A stretch of DNA of 64,000 nt from Nocardioides limicola (GTDB taxonomy: Bacteria; Actinomycetota; Actinomycetes; Propionibacteriales; Nocardioidaceae): contig NZ_JAERJA010000005.1 in NCBI RefSeq assembly GCF_016827675.1, positions 1 to 64,000 on the forward strand, given 5' to 3'. Both the position numbers and the translations under genes were made by a program. This document shows, one piece after another, positions 41,871 to 50,987 of the stretch. The notes beneath the pieces were generated by a model. The model saw nothing but the letters and a program-made list of their open reading frames with translations. It was not told the origin of the DNA and made no database searches. The stretch's first letter is position 1; every line of letters starts with the position of its first letter.

Positions 41871-43040
41871 ATGACCGACCGCTGGCAGATCGCGAGTCGT
41901 GCGAACGTGCCGCCGTTCCACGTGATGGACCTGTTGGCCCGGGCCGCGGAACGGCAGCGCAGCCACGGAGATCTGGTGAATCTGGTCGCCGGCCAACCGA
42001 GCACCGGGGCACCCGCCGCGGTCCGGGCCGAGGCGAGGCGGCTACTGGCCGGCCCCGACCCGCTCGGCTACACCGTCGCCAGCGGCATCCCGGAACTGCG
42101 CGAGGCCATCGCGGCGTACCACCTCGACCAGCACGGTCTGAGCGTGGACGCGGCGGACGTGATCGTCACCACCGGCTCCTCGGGCGGCTTCCTGCTGGCG
42201 TTCCTGGCCGCCTTCGAGCCGGGGATGCGGGTGGCGATGGCCCGGCCCGGCTACCCCTGCTACCGCAACGTGCTGACCGCGCTGGGCTGCGAGGTCGTCG
42301 AGCTCGACTGCGGACCGGCGACCCGCTACCAGCCGACGGTCGCTCAGTTGGAGGCGCTCGACACGCCGGTGCACGGCCTGATCCTGGCCAGTCCGGCGAA
42401 CCCGACCGGCACGATGCTGCTGCCCGAGGAGTTGGCGGCGCTGGCGACCTGGTGCGAGGGACGCGGCGTACAGCTGATCAGCGACGAGATCTACCACGGC
42501 ATCGAGTACGCCGCCCCGCACCTGGCCCGCTCCGCCTGGCAGAGCAGCCGGGAGGCGATCGTCTTCAACAGCTTCTCCAAGTACTTCTCGATGACCGGCT
42601 GGCGGATCGGCTGGATGCTGGTGCCGGCACGCCTGCGCCGCGCGGTCGACGTCCTGACCGGCAACTTCACCATCTGTCCGCCGGTGCTGAGCCAGCACGC
42701 CGCCATCGCCGCGTTCACGCCCGAGGCGCGCACGGAGCTGGACGGTCACGTCGCCCGGTACGCCGACAACCGGGCCGTGCTGCTGGCCGGCCTGGCCGAC
42801 CTCGGGATCACCGGACTGGCCCCCGCCGACGGCGCCTTCTACGCCTACGCCGACATCGGCGACCTGACCGACGACTCGATGGCCTGGTCGCTGGCGCTGC
42901 TGGCGCGCACCGGCGTCGCCGTGGCGCCGGGCGTCGACTTCGACGTCGTGAACGGTCACCGGTTCGTCCGGTTCAGTTTCGCGGGGCCGGGTGAGGACCT
43001 GGAGCGCGGCCTCGAGCGGCTCGCCGAGGTGATCGGTTGA
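41871..43040 (+). CDS. Class I/II PLP-dependent aminotransferase
   Basis: 389 residues. Core motifs: GYTVASGIPELREAIAAYH, ASPANPTGTML, DEIYHGI, and the PLP-lysine block NSFSKYFSMTGWRIGWM. Fits the AspC/AAT-like group; substrate uncertain. It follows the flavoprotein gene by 93 nt (the tandem repeat) in the same direction and could be cotranscribed. A hairpin CCCGGAA-CTT-TTCTGGG (43045-43061) just after the stop may end the transcript. Confidence 0.92.
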   Translation: MTDRWQIASRANVPPFHVMDLLARAAERQRSHGDLVNLVAGQPSTGAPAAVRAEARRLLAGPDPLGYTVASGIPELREAIAAYHLDQHGLSVDAADVIVTTGSSGGFLLAFLAAFEPGMRVAMARPGYPCYRNVLTALGCEVVELDCGPATRYQPTVAQLEALDTPVHGLILASPANPTGTMLLPEELAALATWCEGRGVQLISDEIYHGIEYAAPHLARSAWQSSREAIVFNSFSKYFSMTGWRIGWMLVPARLRRAVDVLTGNFTICPPVLSQHAAIAAFTPEARTELDGHVARYADNRAVLLAGLADLGITGLAPADGAFYAYADIGDLTDDSMAWSLALLARTGVAVAPGVDFDVVNGHRFVRFSFAGPGEDLERGLERLAEVIG

Positions 43041-43044
43041 GAAG

Positions 43045-43061
43045 CCCGGAACTTTTCTGGG
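43045..43061 (+). terminator. Hairpin after the aminotransferase gene
   Basis: A 7-bp stem (one G-T pair) with a 3-nt loop, starting 5 nt after the stop. There is no T-run, so termination is possible but weakly supported. Confidence 0.4.
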
Positions 43062-43085
43062 TTCGGAAGGTTTGACCGGCAGCTG

Positions 43086-43097
43086 AGTGGGTAGGAC
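43086..43097 (+). promoter_or_regulatory. Shared ESX upstream motif AGTGGGTAGGAC (copy 2)
   Basis: Identical to 4088-4099 (minus) before the main esx genes. Here GGTTTGACC lies upstream, and GAGGAGG (ribosome site) and the ATG at 43116 lie downstream. Suggests joint control of the two ESX units. Confidence 0.5.
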
Positions 43098-43115
43098 CCT
43101 CATCGAGGAGGTTTC

Positions 43116-43529
43116 ATGTACGGCGACGACGACGTGATCCGGCACCGGATCGGACAGCTGCGTGAGCAGGGCACCGACCTGCGCTCGCTGGCCGACCAGT
43201 TGGTGGCCCGGGTCGACGGCAGCAACTGGACCGGGCGGGCCGGGGAGTCCCTGCGCGGCCGGGTCCGGGACCGGGCGGCCCTGCTCCGCGCCAGCGCCGG
43301 AGACCACGACACGGCTGCGGACACACTGGCCCACCACCTCACCACCGTCGAGGACACCCGGGACACCATCACCGGGATCGAACGACGAGCAGGTGCCCTG
43401 CTCACCGAGGCCAGGGCCCGCGCCGAGGCCGGCACCGACGACCCCTCCGACGCCGCCCTGCTCACCTTCACCCCACCGCCGGCGGGCCACCGCGACTGGC
43501 TCGACCTCGACCTTCCGGGACTGAGATGA
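43116..43529 (+). CDS. WXG100-like ESX-associated protein
   Basis: 137 residues. Helical hairpin with a WXG-type turn (NWTGRAGESLRGRV, residues ~37-50) and a longer second helix region. The C-terminus (PPPAGHRDWLDLDLPGLR) is extra compared with ~100-residue WXG100 proteins. GAGGAGG lies 6 nt before the ATG. First gene of a three-gene ESX satellite operon; its stop overlaps the next start (ATGA). Likely a secreted partner of the third gene's product. Confidence 0.82.
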   Translation: MYGDDDVIRHRIGQLREQGTDLRSLADQLVARVDGSNWTGRAGESLRGRVRDRAALLRASAGDHDTAADTLAHHLTTVEDTRDTITGIERRAGALLTEARARAEAGTDDPSDAALLTFTPPPAGHRDWLDLDLPGLR

Positions 43530-44410
43530 CCACGATCGACCTGACCTCCAGAGCCGCGGCTGCTGCCGCCGGACCCTTCGGCGAGTTGCCTCGCCGGGTC
43601 GGCCTGACCCTGCCCGAACTGCAGTTGCTCGCCGAGTTCGCCGGCGGCGCCCCGCTGCCGTTCGATCTGGCCGACGTGCCGGCCACGAACCCTCTCGAGG
43701 GGCGGCTCGGCGACAGCCCCCAGGGCGGCGACCGTGCCGCCCACGAGCGCGCCGTGGCCGCCCTGCACGATCCCCGTGAGTCACTGCAGCGACGCGGGTT
43801 GCTCGTCGACGACACCCCCGATGCCGGCGCGGTGGGGGCGATCGGTCTGCTGGCGGCTCCCGAGCTCGCCCTTGACATCGAGGTGGCTGTCGCCTCCGGC
43901 CAGGCCCGGGCGTGGCACCGGCAACGTGCCGGAGCGGTGGCGATGCTGGGCACGGTCGACGGGATCGTCTTCGAGCTCGCCTGGTGCGCGGCCAGGCATT
44001 GGGCCGATGAGCTGGCCCGGGTGGCGGTGCTCCCCGAGGACCTGACCCTGACCGACTCCCAGGTCCCCACTCACCTGGTGATGCCCTACTCCGTCGCCGA
44101 CGCGGTCGGCGAGGCGATGGCCACCGGACGGGGTGATGTGGTGACCACGTTGACCTCCGGGGACGCCCAGTTGGCCGGTGCCGCCACCGCCCTGCACACG
44201 GAGGCACGTGGCCGACTCCGGGTGCTGGCGGCCCGGGTGGCCGACGAGACGACCCGGATCGGGGTGGTGAGCTGGCTGCTGGTCGGTGACGGCTGGCGGG
44301 CGCTGCGGCCGCACGGTGCCGGGGACGACCTGCAGGTGGAGGTGCGGTCGGTGGAGCCTGCCGACCTCGCCGCAGAACTGGCGCCGGTGCTGACGGAGGT
44401 GCGCGCATGA
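43526..44410 (+). CDS. EspG-like ESX chaperone
   Basis: 294 residues, soluble, no signal peptide. Layout recalls EspG family proteins, which bind and keep soluble PE/PPE-type substrates in the cytosol: an N-terminal LTLPELQLLAEFAGGAPLPFDL, a middle helix-turn with AVAALHDPRESLQRRGLL, a central AIGLLAAPELALDIEV, and late VVSWLLVGDGWRALRP. Position between a WXG-like protein and a larger partner supports this. Sequence identity to known EspG cannot be measured here. Confidence 0.7.
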   Translation: MTTIDLTSRAAAAAAGPFGELPRRVGLTLPELQLLAEFAGGAPLPFDLADVPATNPLEGRLGDSPQGGDRAAHERAVAALHDPRESLQRRGLLVDDTPDAGAVGAIGLLAAPELALDIEVAVASGQARAWHRQRAGAVAMLGTVDGIVFELAWCAARHWADELARVAVLPEDLTLTDSQVPTHLVMPYSVADAVGEAMATGRGDVVTTLTSGDAQLAGAATALHTEARGRLRVLAARVADETTRIGVVSWLLVGDGWRALRPHGAGDDLQVEVRSVEPADLAAELAPVLTEVRA

Positions 44411-45639
44411 ACGACGACCGCTACATCGAGATGCTCCGGCTGGCGGAGTCCTTCGGCAACGCCGCCGAGGAGTTGCGCCACCGCGCCCGCCTGGGTCAGG
44501 AGATCCTCACCGACCCCGACGTCAGCGACTCCGCTCCGCTGTCGCCGCGCACCTTCGAGGCGGTGGAGCGCGACGTGCGGGCGGCGACCACCGGTGGCCA
44601 CGGCCTGCTGTCGCGATCCCTGGAGTTGGACGCCGACGCGCTGGTGGTCCGGGCCACCGTGCACACCTACCAGTGGATCGACGCACTGACAGCCGCCGCC
44701 CAGGCGTCGTTCGGCACGATCGCCGGTCGCGCCTTGGGCTATCTCGCTCCCGAGGTCGAGCTCGGCGGCGCCATCGTCTCCGCTGGGCTGATCGAGACCG
44801 ACGCCCTGGATCGCGACCATGTGGCGGCCTACCTCGGCGAGTTGGCCGAATCCCATCCCGAGTTGATGGACCACGTCACCAGCGGTGGCGGCGGGCTGAT
44901 CGACGCCCTGCAGATGCGCTCACTGTTGACCAGCCCGGTGCTCGCTGGCCCTGACAGCGCGGCGGCCGCCCGCGGCGGCCGGCGGGCGATCGGCATCAGC
45001 GACGTGGAGACGAGTGCCGCCGCAGCGCTGCGCGACGTCGCCGGACTGGAGTCCGCCGGGCCCGAGGCTGCCGTCGATGCCGGCTCCGGCGCCGCACCGG
45101 CGACCCTCGCCGACCTGCTGGCCGCCGTCGAGCAGAACGCGGAACCGGTGCTGGTCAGCCGCGTCGGCGACGACCGGTGGATCGCCTACCTCTCCGAAGC
45201 CAGCGCCCCGTCGGCCCGGCTCAGGCTGGTCGGCGCCGGCCCCGAAGTAGGCCGGACCGTGGCGGCGATCGCCGAGATCACCGGCCCCGGCGCCCGGGTG
45301 ATGCTGGTCGGTGGCGGCCGGGCCGGCGCCCTGGCGGCCGAGGTGGCCGCGGCAGCCACCCCGTTCACGGTCGACCAGGTGGTCACCGCCGGCGCCCCGG
45401 CAGCGCACGTGCCGCGCCTGCCCGCATCGGTGCGGATGCTGTCGCTGGAAGATGACGCGGACCCGGTGGCGCTGCTCGGATCGTTGATCAACCACGGCAG
45501 CGACAACCGGGTGACGGTCATCTACAGCAGCGACGACACCGGTTGGGCGGCTGGCGGGCGGGCCGCGGACGCCGCGGATCACCCGGCGTTGCGCGCCGAG
45601 ATCCAGCGGATCCGGGAGTTGGGTTACCTGGCCGGCTGA
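44407..45639 (+). CDS. ESX-associated protein with degenerate lipase-like alpha/beta domain
   Basis: 410 residues. N-terminal ~180 residues are helical (ESX-substrate-like). The C-terminal ~220 form an alpha/beta-hydrolase-like domain: VMLVGGGRAGALAAEVAAA occupies the place of the nucleophile elbow GHSLGGALA, and VVTAGAPAAHVPRLP and EDDADPVALLG fit the following strands of class 3 lipases. The catalytic Ser is replaced by Gly, so it is probably a non-catalytic binder or toxin-like scaffold. Coupled by 4-nt overlap to the EspG-like gene. Confidence 0.72.
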   Translation: MNDDRYIEMLRLAESFGNAAEELRHRARLGQEILTDPDVSDSAPLSPRTFEAVERDVRAATTGGHGLLSRSLELDADALVVRATVHTYQWIDALTAAAQASFGTIAGRALGYLAPEVELGGAIVSAGLIETDALDRDHVAAYLGELAESHPELMDHVTSGGGGLIDALQMRSLLTSPVLAGPDSAAAARGGRRAIGISDVETSAAAALRDVAGLESAGPEAAVDAGSGAAPATLADLLAAVEQNAEPVLVSRVGDDRWIAYLSEASAPSARLRLVGAGPEVGRTVAAIAEITGPGARVMLVGGGRAGALAAEVAAAATPFTVDQVVTAGAPAAHVPRLPASVRMLSLEDDADPVALLGSLINHGSDNRVTVIYSSDDTGWAAGGRAADAADHPALRAEIQRIRELGYLAG

Positions 45640-45654
45640 TCGCCCCTGGCCGAA

Positions 45655-45840
45655 TCAGCGGGCCCGATGGACCGAGTTGCGGTGACCGACCTCGACCACA
45701 GTGAGGGTGCGGCTGCCGAAGATGGGTGCGACCAGCGGTTCCGCGTTGCGCGTGATCGTGTACCGCTCATGCTCGCGCTCGGCGCGATCGGCGAACTCGG
45801 ACAGGTGAGCCTTGAGGTCCGACAGTGAGGTGATCTGCAT
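45655..45840 (-). pseudogene. Phd/RelE fusion remnant of a toxin-antitoxin pair
   Basis: A 61-codon frame. Residues ~1-38 (MQITSLSDLKAHLSEFADRAEREHERYTITRNAEPLVAP begins like a Phd/YefM antitoxin) are joined directly to the C-terminal strand of a RelE-type toxin (RTLTVVEVGHRNSVHRAR). The antitoxin dimer helix and most of the toxin are missing. The simplest explanation is an in-frame deletion from phd into relE. It follows the CoxE-like gene by 3 nt on the same strand. Confidence 0.75.
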
Positions 45841-45843
45841 GGC

Positions 45844-47295
45844 TCAGACGATGTCGTGCACGAAGTCGGTCAGCTGGGTGAGGTTGCGGCACTCCACCAT
45901 CGGCACCACCTCCCCGTAGGCGGTCGCCGCGGAGTCACCGGTGTCCCAGTTCCGACGGGCCTCGGGGTTGAGCCACCACGCGTGCCGGGTCTGCGCCTTG
46001 ATCGTGGTGAGGGCGTCGAGGCCGAGATCGCTCCAGTTGGAGCGGGCATCTCCGAGGATCAGCAGGGAGGTCCGCGGGCCCAGCGCGTCGGCATGCAGTT
46101 CGGCGAACTTGGTGAACGCCCGGCCATAGTTCGTCCGCCCCCACAAAGCCGCATGGGCGGTGCTGGCGGAGAGCTCCTCCATCGTCTCGACGATGTCGCG
46201 GCCCGGCCGGAAGTGGTCGGTGACCTCGTGCACGTGGTCGATGAAGGTGAAGGCGCGCACCTTGCTGAACTGCTCACGCAGGGCGTGCACCAGCAGCAGC
46301 GTGAACGAGGCGAAGTGGGCCACCGACCCGCTCACGTCACAGAGCACGACCAGCTCGGTGCGGTGCGGCCGGCGTGGCCGGTGGTGGGTGGTCAGCGGCA
46401 CCCCACCGGTGGACAGCGAGGCCCGGACGGTACGCCGGAAGTCCAGCGGGCCCCGGCGCCGGGCGTGCTGCTCCTGGGCCAACCGGGTGGCCAGCCGCCG
46501 CGACAGCGGATAGAGGAGCCGGCGCATCTCATCCAGGTCGGTGCGTCGGGCGGCGAGGAAGTCGAGGCGATCGATACTCGGCCGCACCGTCACGTCGGCG
46601 ACATGCTCGGGCCCCTTCTGCTCCGCGATCCGTCGCCGGGCGTCGTCCTCGACCCGGCGGGTGAAGTCGGCGATCCGGGAGGCGGTCAGGGTCTCGGCGC
46701 GTTCGGTGTCCTCGCCGGCGGCGACCAGGGCGGCGGCGATCCGGTCGGCGAGTTCGCCGGGTCGGATCCGGTTCATCGCCTGGTGGGCGGACCACGACGA
46801 CATGCCCTCCCCGCGGCCCGGCATCGCCCCGAACCGGGCCGTGCCCTCGACGGCCAGCCGGCCCAGCTCCGGGTCGTCCGCCGCGGCCAGGGCGGCCTCG
46901 AGGCGCGACTGGTACTCCGCCAGGGCTTCGGGCCCGTCCTGCCGGCGGCGGTGCAGCGCCTGCTGATCGAGGTCGATCCGGTCGGGCCCGTGGTCGAGGT
47001 GGTCGGGGTGGTCGAGACCCTCGTCCCCGACCCCGTCGCCGACCAGCGCGGGGAACCACAGGTCGAAGACGGTGTCGAAGGTGGTCCGGTGGTCGTGGCG
47101 TTTGACCAGGGTGGCGGCGTACACGGCGCGCACCGTCTCGCGCTCACCCCAGCCGACCCGGCCGAGCCCCGCGACCGCGTCCAGACCCTCGGCCAGCGAC
47201 ACCGACAGCCCGGCCTTGCGCAGGGCGGCCAGGAACTCGAGGTGCCGGTCCAGCAGTCCGGGCGGCACCGGTGGTCGGCTGCGGAACCGGGGCAT
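45844..47295 (-). CDS. CoxE-like VWA-domain protein
   Basis: 483 residues. The VWA domain is at ~310-480 with MIDAS DVSGSV (D320). The N-terminal ~300 residues are the helical CoxE-type region (HLEFLAALRKAGLSVSLAEGLDAVAGL). Such proteins work with a MoxR AAA ATPase, here encoded immediately upstream with a one-base overlap, in metal-cofactor assembly or complex remodelling. A GDEGLDHPDHLDHGPDRIDLD insert near 100 is encoded by GGTCGAG-like repeats. Confidence 0.92.
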   Translation of the reverse strand: MPRFRSRPPVPPGLLDRHLEFLAALRKAGLSVSLAEGLDAVAGLGRVGWGERETVRAVYAATLVKRHDHRTTFDTVFDLWFPALVGDGVGDEGLDHPDHLDHGPDRIDLDQQALHRRRQDGPEALAEYQSRLEAALAAADDPELGRLAVEGTARFGAMPGRGEGMSSWSAHQAMNRIRPGELADRIAAALVAAGEDTERAETLTASRIADFTRRVEDDARRRIAEQKGPEHVADVTVRPSIDRLDFLAARRTDLDEMRRLLYPLSRRLATRLAQEQHARRRGPLDFRRTVRASLSTGGVPLTTHHRPRRPHRTELVVLCDVSGSVAHFASFTLLLVHALREQFSKVRAFTFIDHVHEVTDHFRPGRDIVETMEELSASTAHAALWGRTNYGRAFTKFAELHADALGPRTSLLILGDARSNWSDLGLDALTTIKAQTRHAWWLNPEARRNWDTGDSAATAYGEVVPMVECRNLTQLTDFVHDIV

Positions 47296-48170
47296 CAGCG
47301 GGTCCGCAGTCGCAGTTCCCGGATGGCGCGCTCGGCGTCGGAGGCGTGCTTGAGCACGGCGCCGAGGGTGCTGGTGATCGCGTCGTTGTCCAGGTCTCGG
47401 ATCTCCAGGGCGATCAGGGTGCGCGCCCAGTCGATCGACTCGGCGATCGACGGTGCCTTCTTGAGCTCCAGTTCCCGCAACCGGGCGACCACGTCGACGA
47501 GCTGGGTGGCCAGCCGCTGATCCAGGTCAGGCACCTTCGAGGTGATGATCTCGCGCTCCCGGTCCGCCTCGGGATAGTCCAGGTGCAGGTAGAGGCACCG
47601 TCGCTTCAAGGCCTCCGACAGCTCGCGGGTGGCGTTCGAGGTCAGTACGACGAAGGGACGCGCCGCCGCGGCGATGGTGCCCAACTCAGGGATGGTGACC
47701 TGGAAGTCGGACAGGATCTCCAGCAGCAGTCCCTCGAACTCGACATCGGTCTTGTCGACCTCGTCGACCAGCAGCACCGTGGGTTCGGTGCGCCGGATCG
47801 CGGTCAGCAGCGGCCGGGTGAGCAGGAACTCCTCGGTGAAGATCTCGTCGTCCCAGACGTTCCCGATGTCGGTGGAGTCGTCACTGGCGGCGGCCTGGAT
47901 GCGGAGCAGTTGCTTCTTGTAGTTCCACTCGTACAGTGCCCGGGCCTCGTCCAGGCCCTCGTAGCACTGCAGCCGCACCAGGTCGGCGCCGCAGGCGGCG
48001 GTGACCGCCTTGGCCAGCTCGGTCTTGCCGACGCCAGCCGGCCCCTCGATCAGCAGGGGCTTGCCCAACGCGCCGGCCAGGTAGCCGATGGTGGCGGTGG
48101 CGTCGTCGGTCAGGTAGCCGACATCGGCGAGTCGGCGGGTCGCATCGGTCGGCGAGGAGAACCAGGTCAC
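47295..48170 (-). CDS. MoxR-family AAA+ ATPase
   Basis: 291 residues. P-loop GPAGVGKT (43-50), Walker B VLLVDEVDK, sensor 1 VLTSNATRELSEALKRRC. MoxR ATPases act as chaperones with VWA partners; the CoxE-like gene follows with overlapping stop/start (TGATG). GTG start at 48170. No dehydrogenase structural genes adjoin it, so the client is unknown. Confidence 0.95.
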   Translation of the reverse strand: MTWFSSPTDATRRLADVGYLTDDATATIGYLAGALGKPLLIEGPAGVGKTELAKAVTAACGADLVRLQCYEGLDEARALYEWNYKKQLLRIQAAASDDSTDIGNVWDDEIFTEEFLLTRPLLTAIRRTEPTVLLVDEVDKTDVEFEGLLLEILSDFQVTIPELGTIAAAARPFVVLTSNATRELSEALKRRCLYLHLDYPEADREREIITSKVPDLDQRLATQLVDVVARLRELELKKAPSIAESIDWARTLIALEIRDLDNDAITSTLGAVLKHASDAERAIRELRLRTR

Positions 48171-48219
48171 CCGGCCGACCCTACTGCCGGACGTCAGCTG
48201 CGGGCCGTGCGGCCGGCCG

Positions 48220-48483
48220 TCAGCTGCGGGCCTTGCGGCCGACCAGTCCCTCGGCGGTGCCGACCAGCAGCACCGCAGCGATCACCGCGATCACGAAGCG
48301 GGTGAAGGTGAAGTCGGTGATCGGCCGATCACCGAAGAGGCTGGCGATGGTGCCGGCGATCAGCGCCGCGACACAGCCGAGACCGATGGTGGCGAGCAGA
48401 CCGAGATCCTGCTTCCCGGACTTGAGAAGTCGAGCAACGGCACCGATCAACAGACCGACGATGATGAACGAGATGATTCCCAT
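48220..48483 (-). CDS. GlsB/YeaQ/YmgE-type small membrane protein
   Basis: 87 residues, ATG at 48483 (MGIISFIIVGLLIGAVARLLKSGKQDLGLL...). Three membrane segments with the Gly-rich pattern of transglycosylase-associated (YmgE/GlsB) proteins, usually stress-induced. Lies between the crotonase and MoxR genes on the same strand; cotranscription with enoyl-CoA hydratase (10-nt gap) is possible. Confidence 0.9.
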   Translation of the reverse strand: MGIISFIIVGLLIGAVARLLKSGKQDLGLLATIGLGCVAALIAGTIASLFGDRPITDFTFTRFVIAVIAAVLLVGTAEGLVGRKARS

Positions 48484-48493
48484 GACTGCGACC

Positions 48494-49267
48494 CTACCCG
48501 GGAATCGGGGCCGCAGCCCCGTGTCGGCCCTCGCCGCCGGCGAACCGGGCCGCACCGGCCAACGCGTCGCTGTGCAGCGACACCATGCCGTGCGCGAACT
48601 CCACAGCCAGTGCCTCCGGCTCGGTCAGCCCCTCACCGTCGAGCACCGAGAGCCGATCGCGCCGCAGGCAGGTCTGCGGCAGCGTCGCCAACTGCTCGGC
48701 GAGTTCGACGGCGCGGACCAGCGCGGTGCCTCGGGGCACCACGCGGTTCACCAGGCCCAGGTCCCGGGCCTCGGCGGCGCCCACCTCCCGGCCGGTGAGG
48801 ATCAGGTCCATCGCCCGGCTGGCGCCGATCAGCCGGGGCAGCCGGACCGTGCCACCGTCGATCAGCGGCACCCCCCAGCGGCGACAGAAGACGCCCAGTA
48901 CGGCGTCCTCGGCGGCCACTCGCAGGTCGGCCCAGCACGCCAACTCGAGACCTCCGGCGACGGCGTACCCCTCGATGGCAGCGATCACCGGCTTGCCCAA
49001 CTGCATCCGGGTCGGCCCCATCGGCCCGGGTCCGTCGGGATCGGCCCGGTTGCCCTGGTCGGTGCCGACCTTCTTCAGGTCGGCACCGGCGCAGAAGGTG
49101 CCGCCGGCACCGGTGAGCACGGCGACCGCGGCATCCTCGTCGGAGTCGAAGGCCGCGAACGCCTCGTACAGGGCGGCAGCGGTGGGGCCGTCAACGGCAT
49201 TGCGGGCGTCCGGCCGGTCGATGGTGATGACGGTGACCGGCCCGTCGCGGTCGATGCGAACTGTCAT
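48494..49267 (-). CDS. Enoyl-CoA hydratase/isomerase (crotonase) family
   Basis: 257 residues. GTFCAGADLKKVG (oxyanion-hole region), IAAIEGYAVAGGLELACWADLRVA and GVPLIDGGTVRLPRLIG are typical. One catalytic Glu expected for hydratases is not clearly placed in the GVFCRRWGVPLIDGG block, so the reaction may be isomerase or another crotonase chemistry. A role in beta-oxidation or sterol side-chain degradation is plausible given the lipid genes nearby. Confidence 0.9.
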   Translation of the reverse strand: MTVRIDRDGPVTVITIDRPDARNAVDGPTAAALYEAFAAFDSDEDAAVAVLTGAGGTFCAGADLKKVGTDQGNRADPDGPGPMGPTRMQLGKPVIAAIEGYAVAGGLELACWADLRVAAEDAVLGVFCRRWGVPLIDGGTVRLPRLIGASRAMDLILTGREVGAAEARDLGLVNRVVPRGTALVRAVELAEQLATLPQTCLRRDRLSVLDGEGLTEPEALAVEFAHGMVSLHSDALAGAARFAGGEGRHGAAAPIPG

Positions 49268-49303
49268 GGAGACACCCTAGGGTTTGCCGGTGATCGGGGG
49301 CGG

Positions 49304-49953
<650 letters not shown>

Positions 49954-50015
49954 CTAAGTTCGGTGGACTAAGTCCTGTCGCATCCGTTCTCGGCTGGTCG
50001 CCGTAGGCTCAGGGT

Positions 50016-50927
50016 GTGGAACCGCTCGGCCAGTACCCCGATCCCACCCATGTGGTGGCTCACCTCAGCGACCCGCATCTGCTCGCCGACAGCCTGCAGT
50101 ACGGCGCCATCGACACCGCCGCGCACCTGGAGCGGGCGCTCACCCGCCTCGGCCGCCTGCCCACCCCGCCCCAGGCGCTCATCTTCACCGGGGACCTGGC
50201 GGACAAGGCCGAGCCGGCGGCGTACGCGAAGCTCCGGGAGATCGTGGAGCCGGTGGCTGCACAGATCGGCGCCGAGGTCGTCTGGGTGATGGGCAACCAC
50301 GACGACCGGCGGGCCTACGCGCAGGGCCTGTTCGGCGTCGACACCGAGGCGCCCCAGGACCGGGTCCATGACGTCGCCGGTCTGCGGATCGTCGCGCTCG
50401 ACACCAGCGTCCCGCACTGGCACCACGGCGAACTCTCCGACGACCAGCTCGACTGGCTTCGCGACGTCCTCGCCGAGCCGGCTCCGCACGGGACCCTGCT
50501 CGCCCTGCACCATCCGCCGATTCCGGTGCCGATGCTCCGCCTGGCCGAGCTGATCGAGTTGCACGACCAACCGCGTCTCGCCGAGGTCCTCGCCGGGACC
50601 GACGTGCGCGGCATCCTCGGGGGACACTTCCACTTCACGTCGTGGTCCACCTTCGCCGGCGTACCGGTCTCGGTCGCCTCCGCGACCTGCTACACCTCCG
50701 AGCTCGCCCCGGACCAGCGGCTGCTGTCCGCCGTCGATGCCCACCAGTCCTTCACCATGCTGCACCTGTACGACGATCGGGTGGTGCACTCGGTCGTGCC
50801 GGCCACCGACGGGCCCGAGGTCAGCGGCTACGGGCTGGAGATGCTGGAGCCGTTCCTCGCCCTGACGCCCCAGCAGCGCTTCGAGATGGTCTCCCACCGG
50901 AACTCCCCGCTCAACCGGCCCGACTGA
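50016..50927 (+). CDS. Metallophosphoesterase (CpdA / class III cyclic-nucleotide phosphodiesterase-like)
   Basis: 303 residues. All metal motifs are present: LSDPH (D19, H21), FTGDLAD, VMGNHD, LALHHPP and GGHFHF. Matches the CpdA/GpdQ group hydrolysing cyclic nucleotides or phosphodiesters. GTG start at 50016 with a modest upstream AGGG. The last codons (NSPLNRPD) are duplicated just after the stop as a 30-bp imperfect repeat. Confidence 0.92.
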   Translation: MEPLGQYPDPTHVVAHLSDPHLLADSLQYGAIDTAAHLERALTRLGRLPTPPQALIFTGDLADKAEPAAYAKLREIVEPVAAQIGAEVVWVMGNHDDRRAYAQGLFGVDTEAPQDRVHDVAGLRIVALDTSVPHWHHGELSDDQLDWLRDVLAEPAPHGTLLALHHPPIPVPMLRLAELIELHDQPRLAEVLAGTDVRGILGGHFHFTSWSTFAGVPVSVASATCYTSELAPDQRLLSAVDAHQSFTMLHLYDDRVVHSVVPATDGPEVSGYGLEMLEPFLALTPQQRFEMVSHRNSPLNRPD

Positions 50928-50963
50928 GCCAGAAACTCCCCGCTCGATCGGCCGGGCTGAGCC
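50901..50963. repeat. Imperfect 30-bp direct duplication at gene end
   Basis: AACTCCCCGCTC at 50901 and again at 50934, each followed by a diverged 18 bp ending TGAGCC. The first copy contains the metallophosphoesterase stop; short GGGC-TGAGCCG echoes continue to ~50985. Confidence 0.75.
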
Positions 50964-50987
50964 GGGCCTGAGCCGGGGCTGAGCCGC

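Noticed and set aside
43045-43061. GGAA-TTTTC string as part of the shared ESX promoter
   Set aside because: In the satellite copy it is better explained as the hairpin following the aminotransferase gene; the matching string near 4130 does not fold, so only the AGTGGGTAGGAC match is kept.
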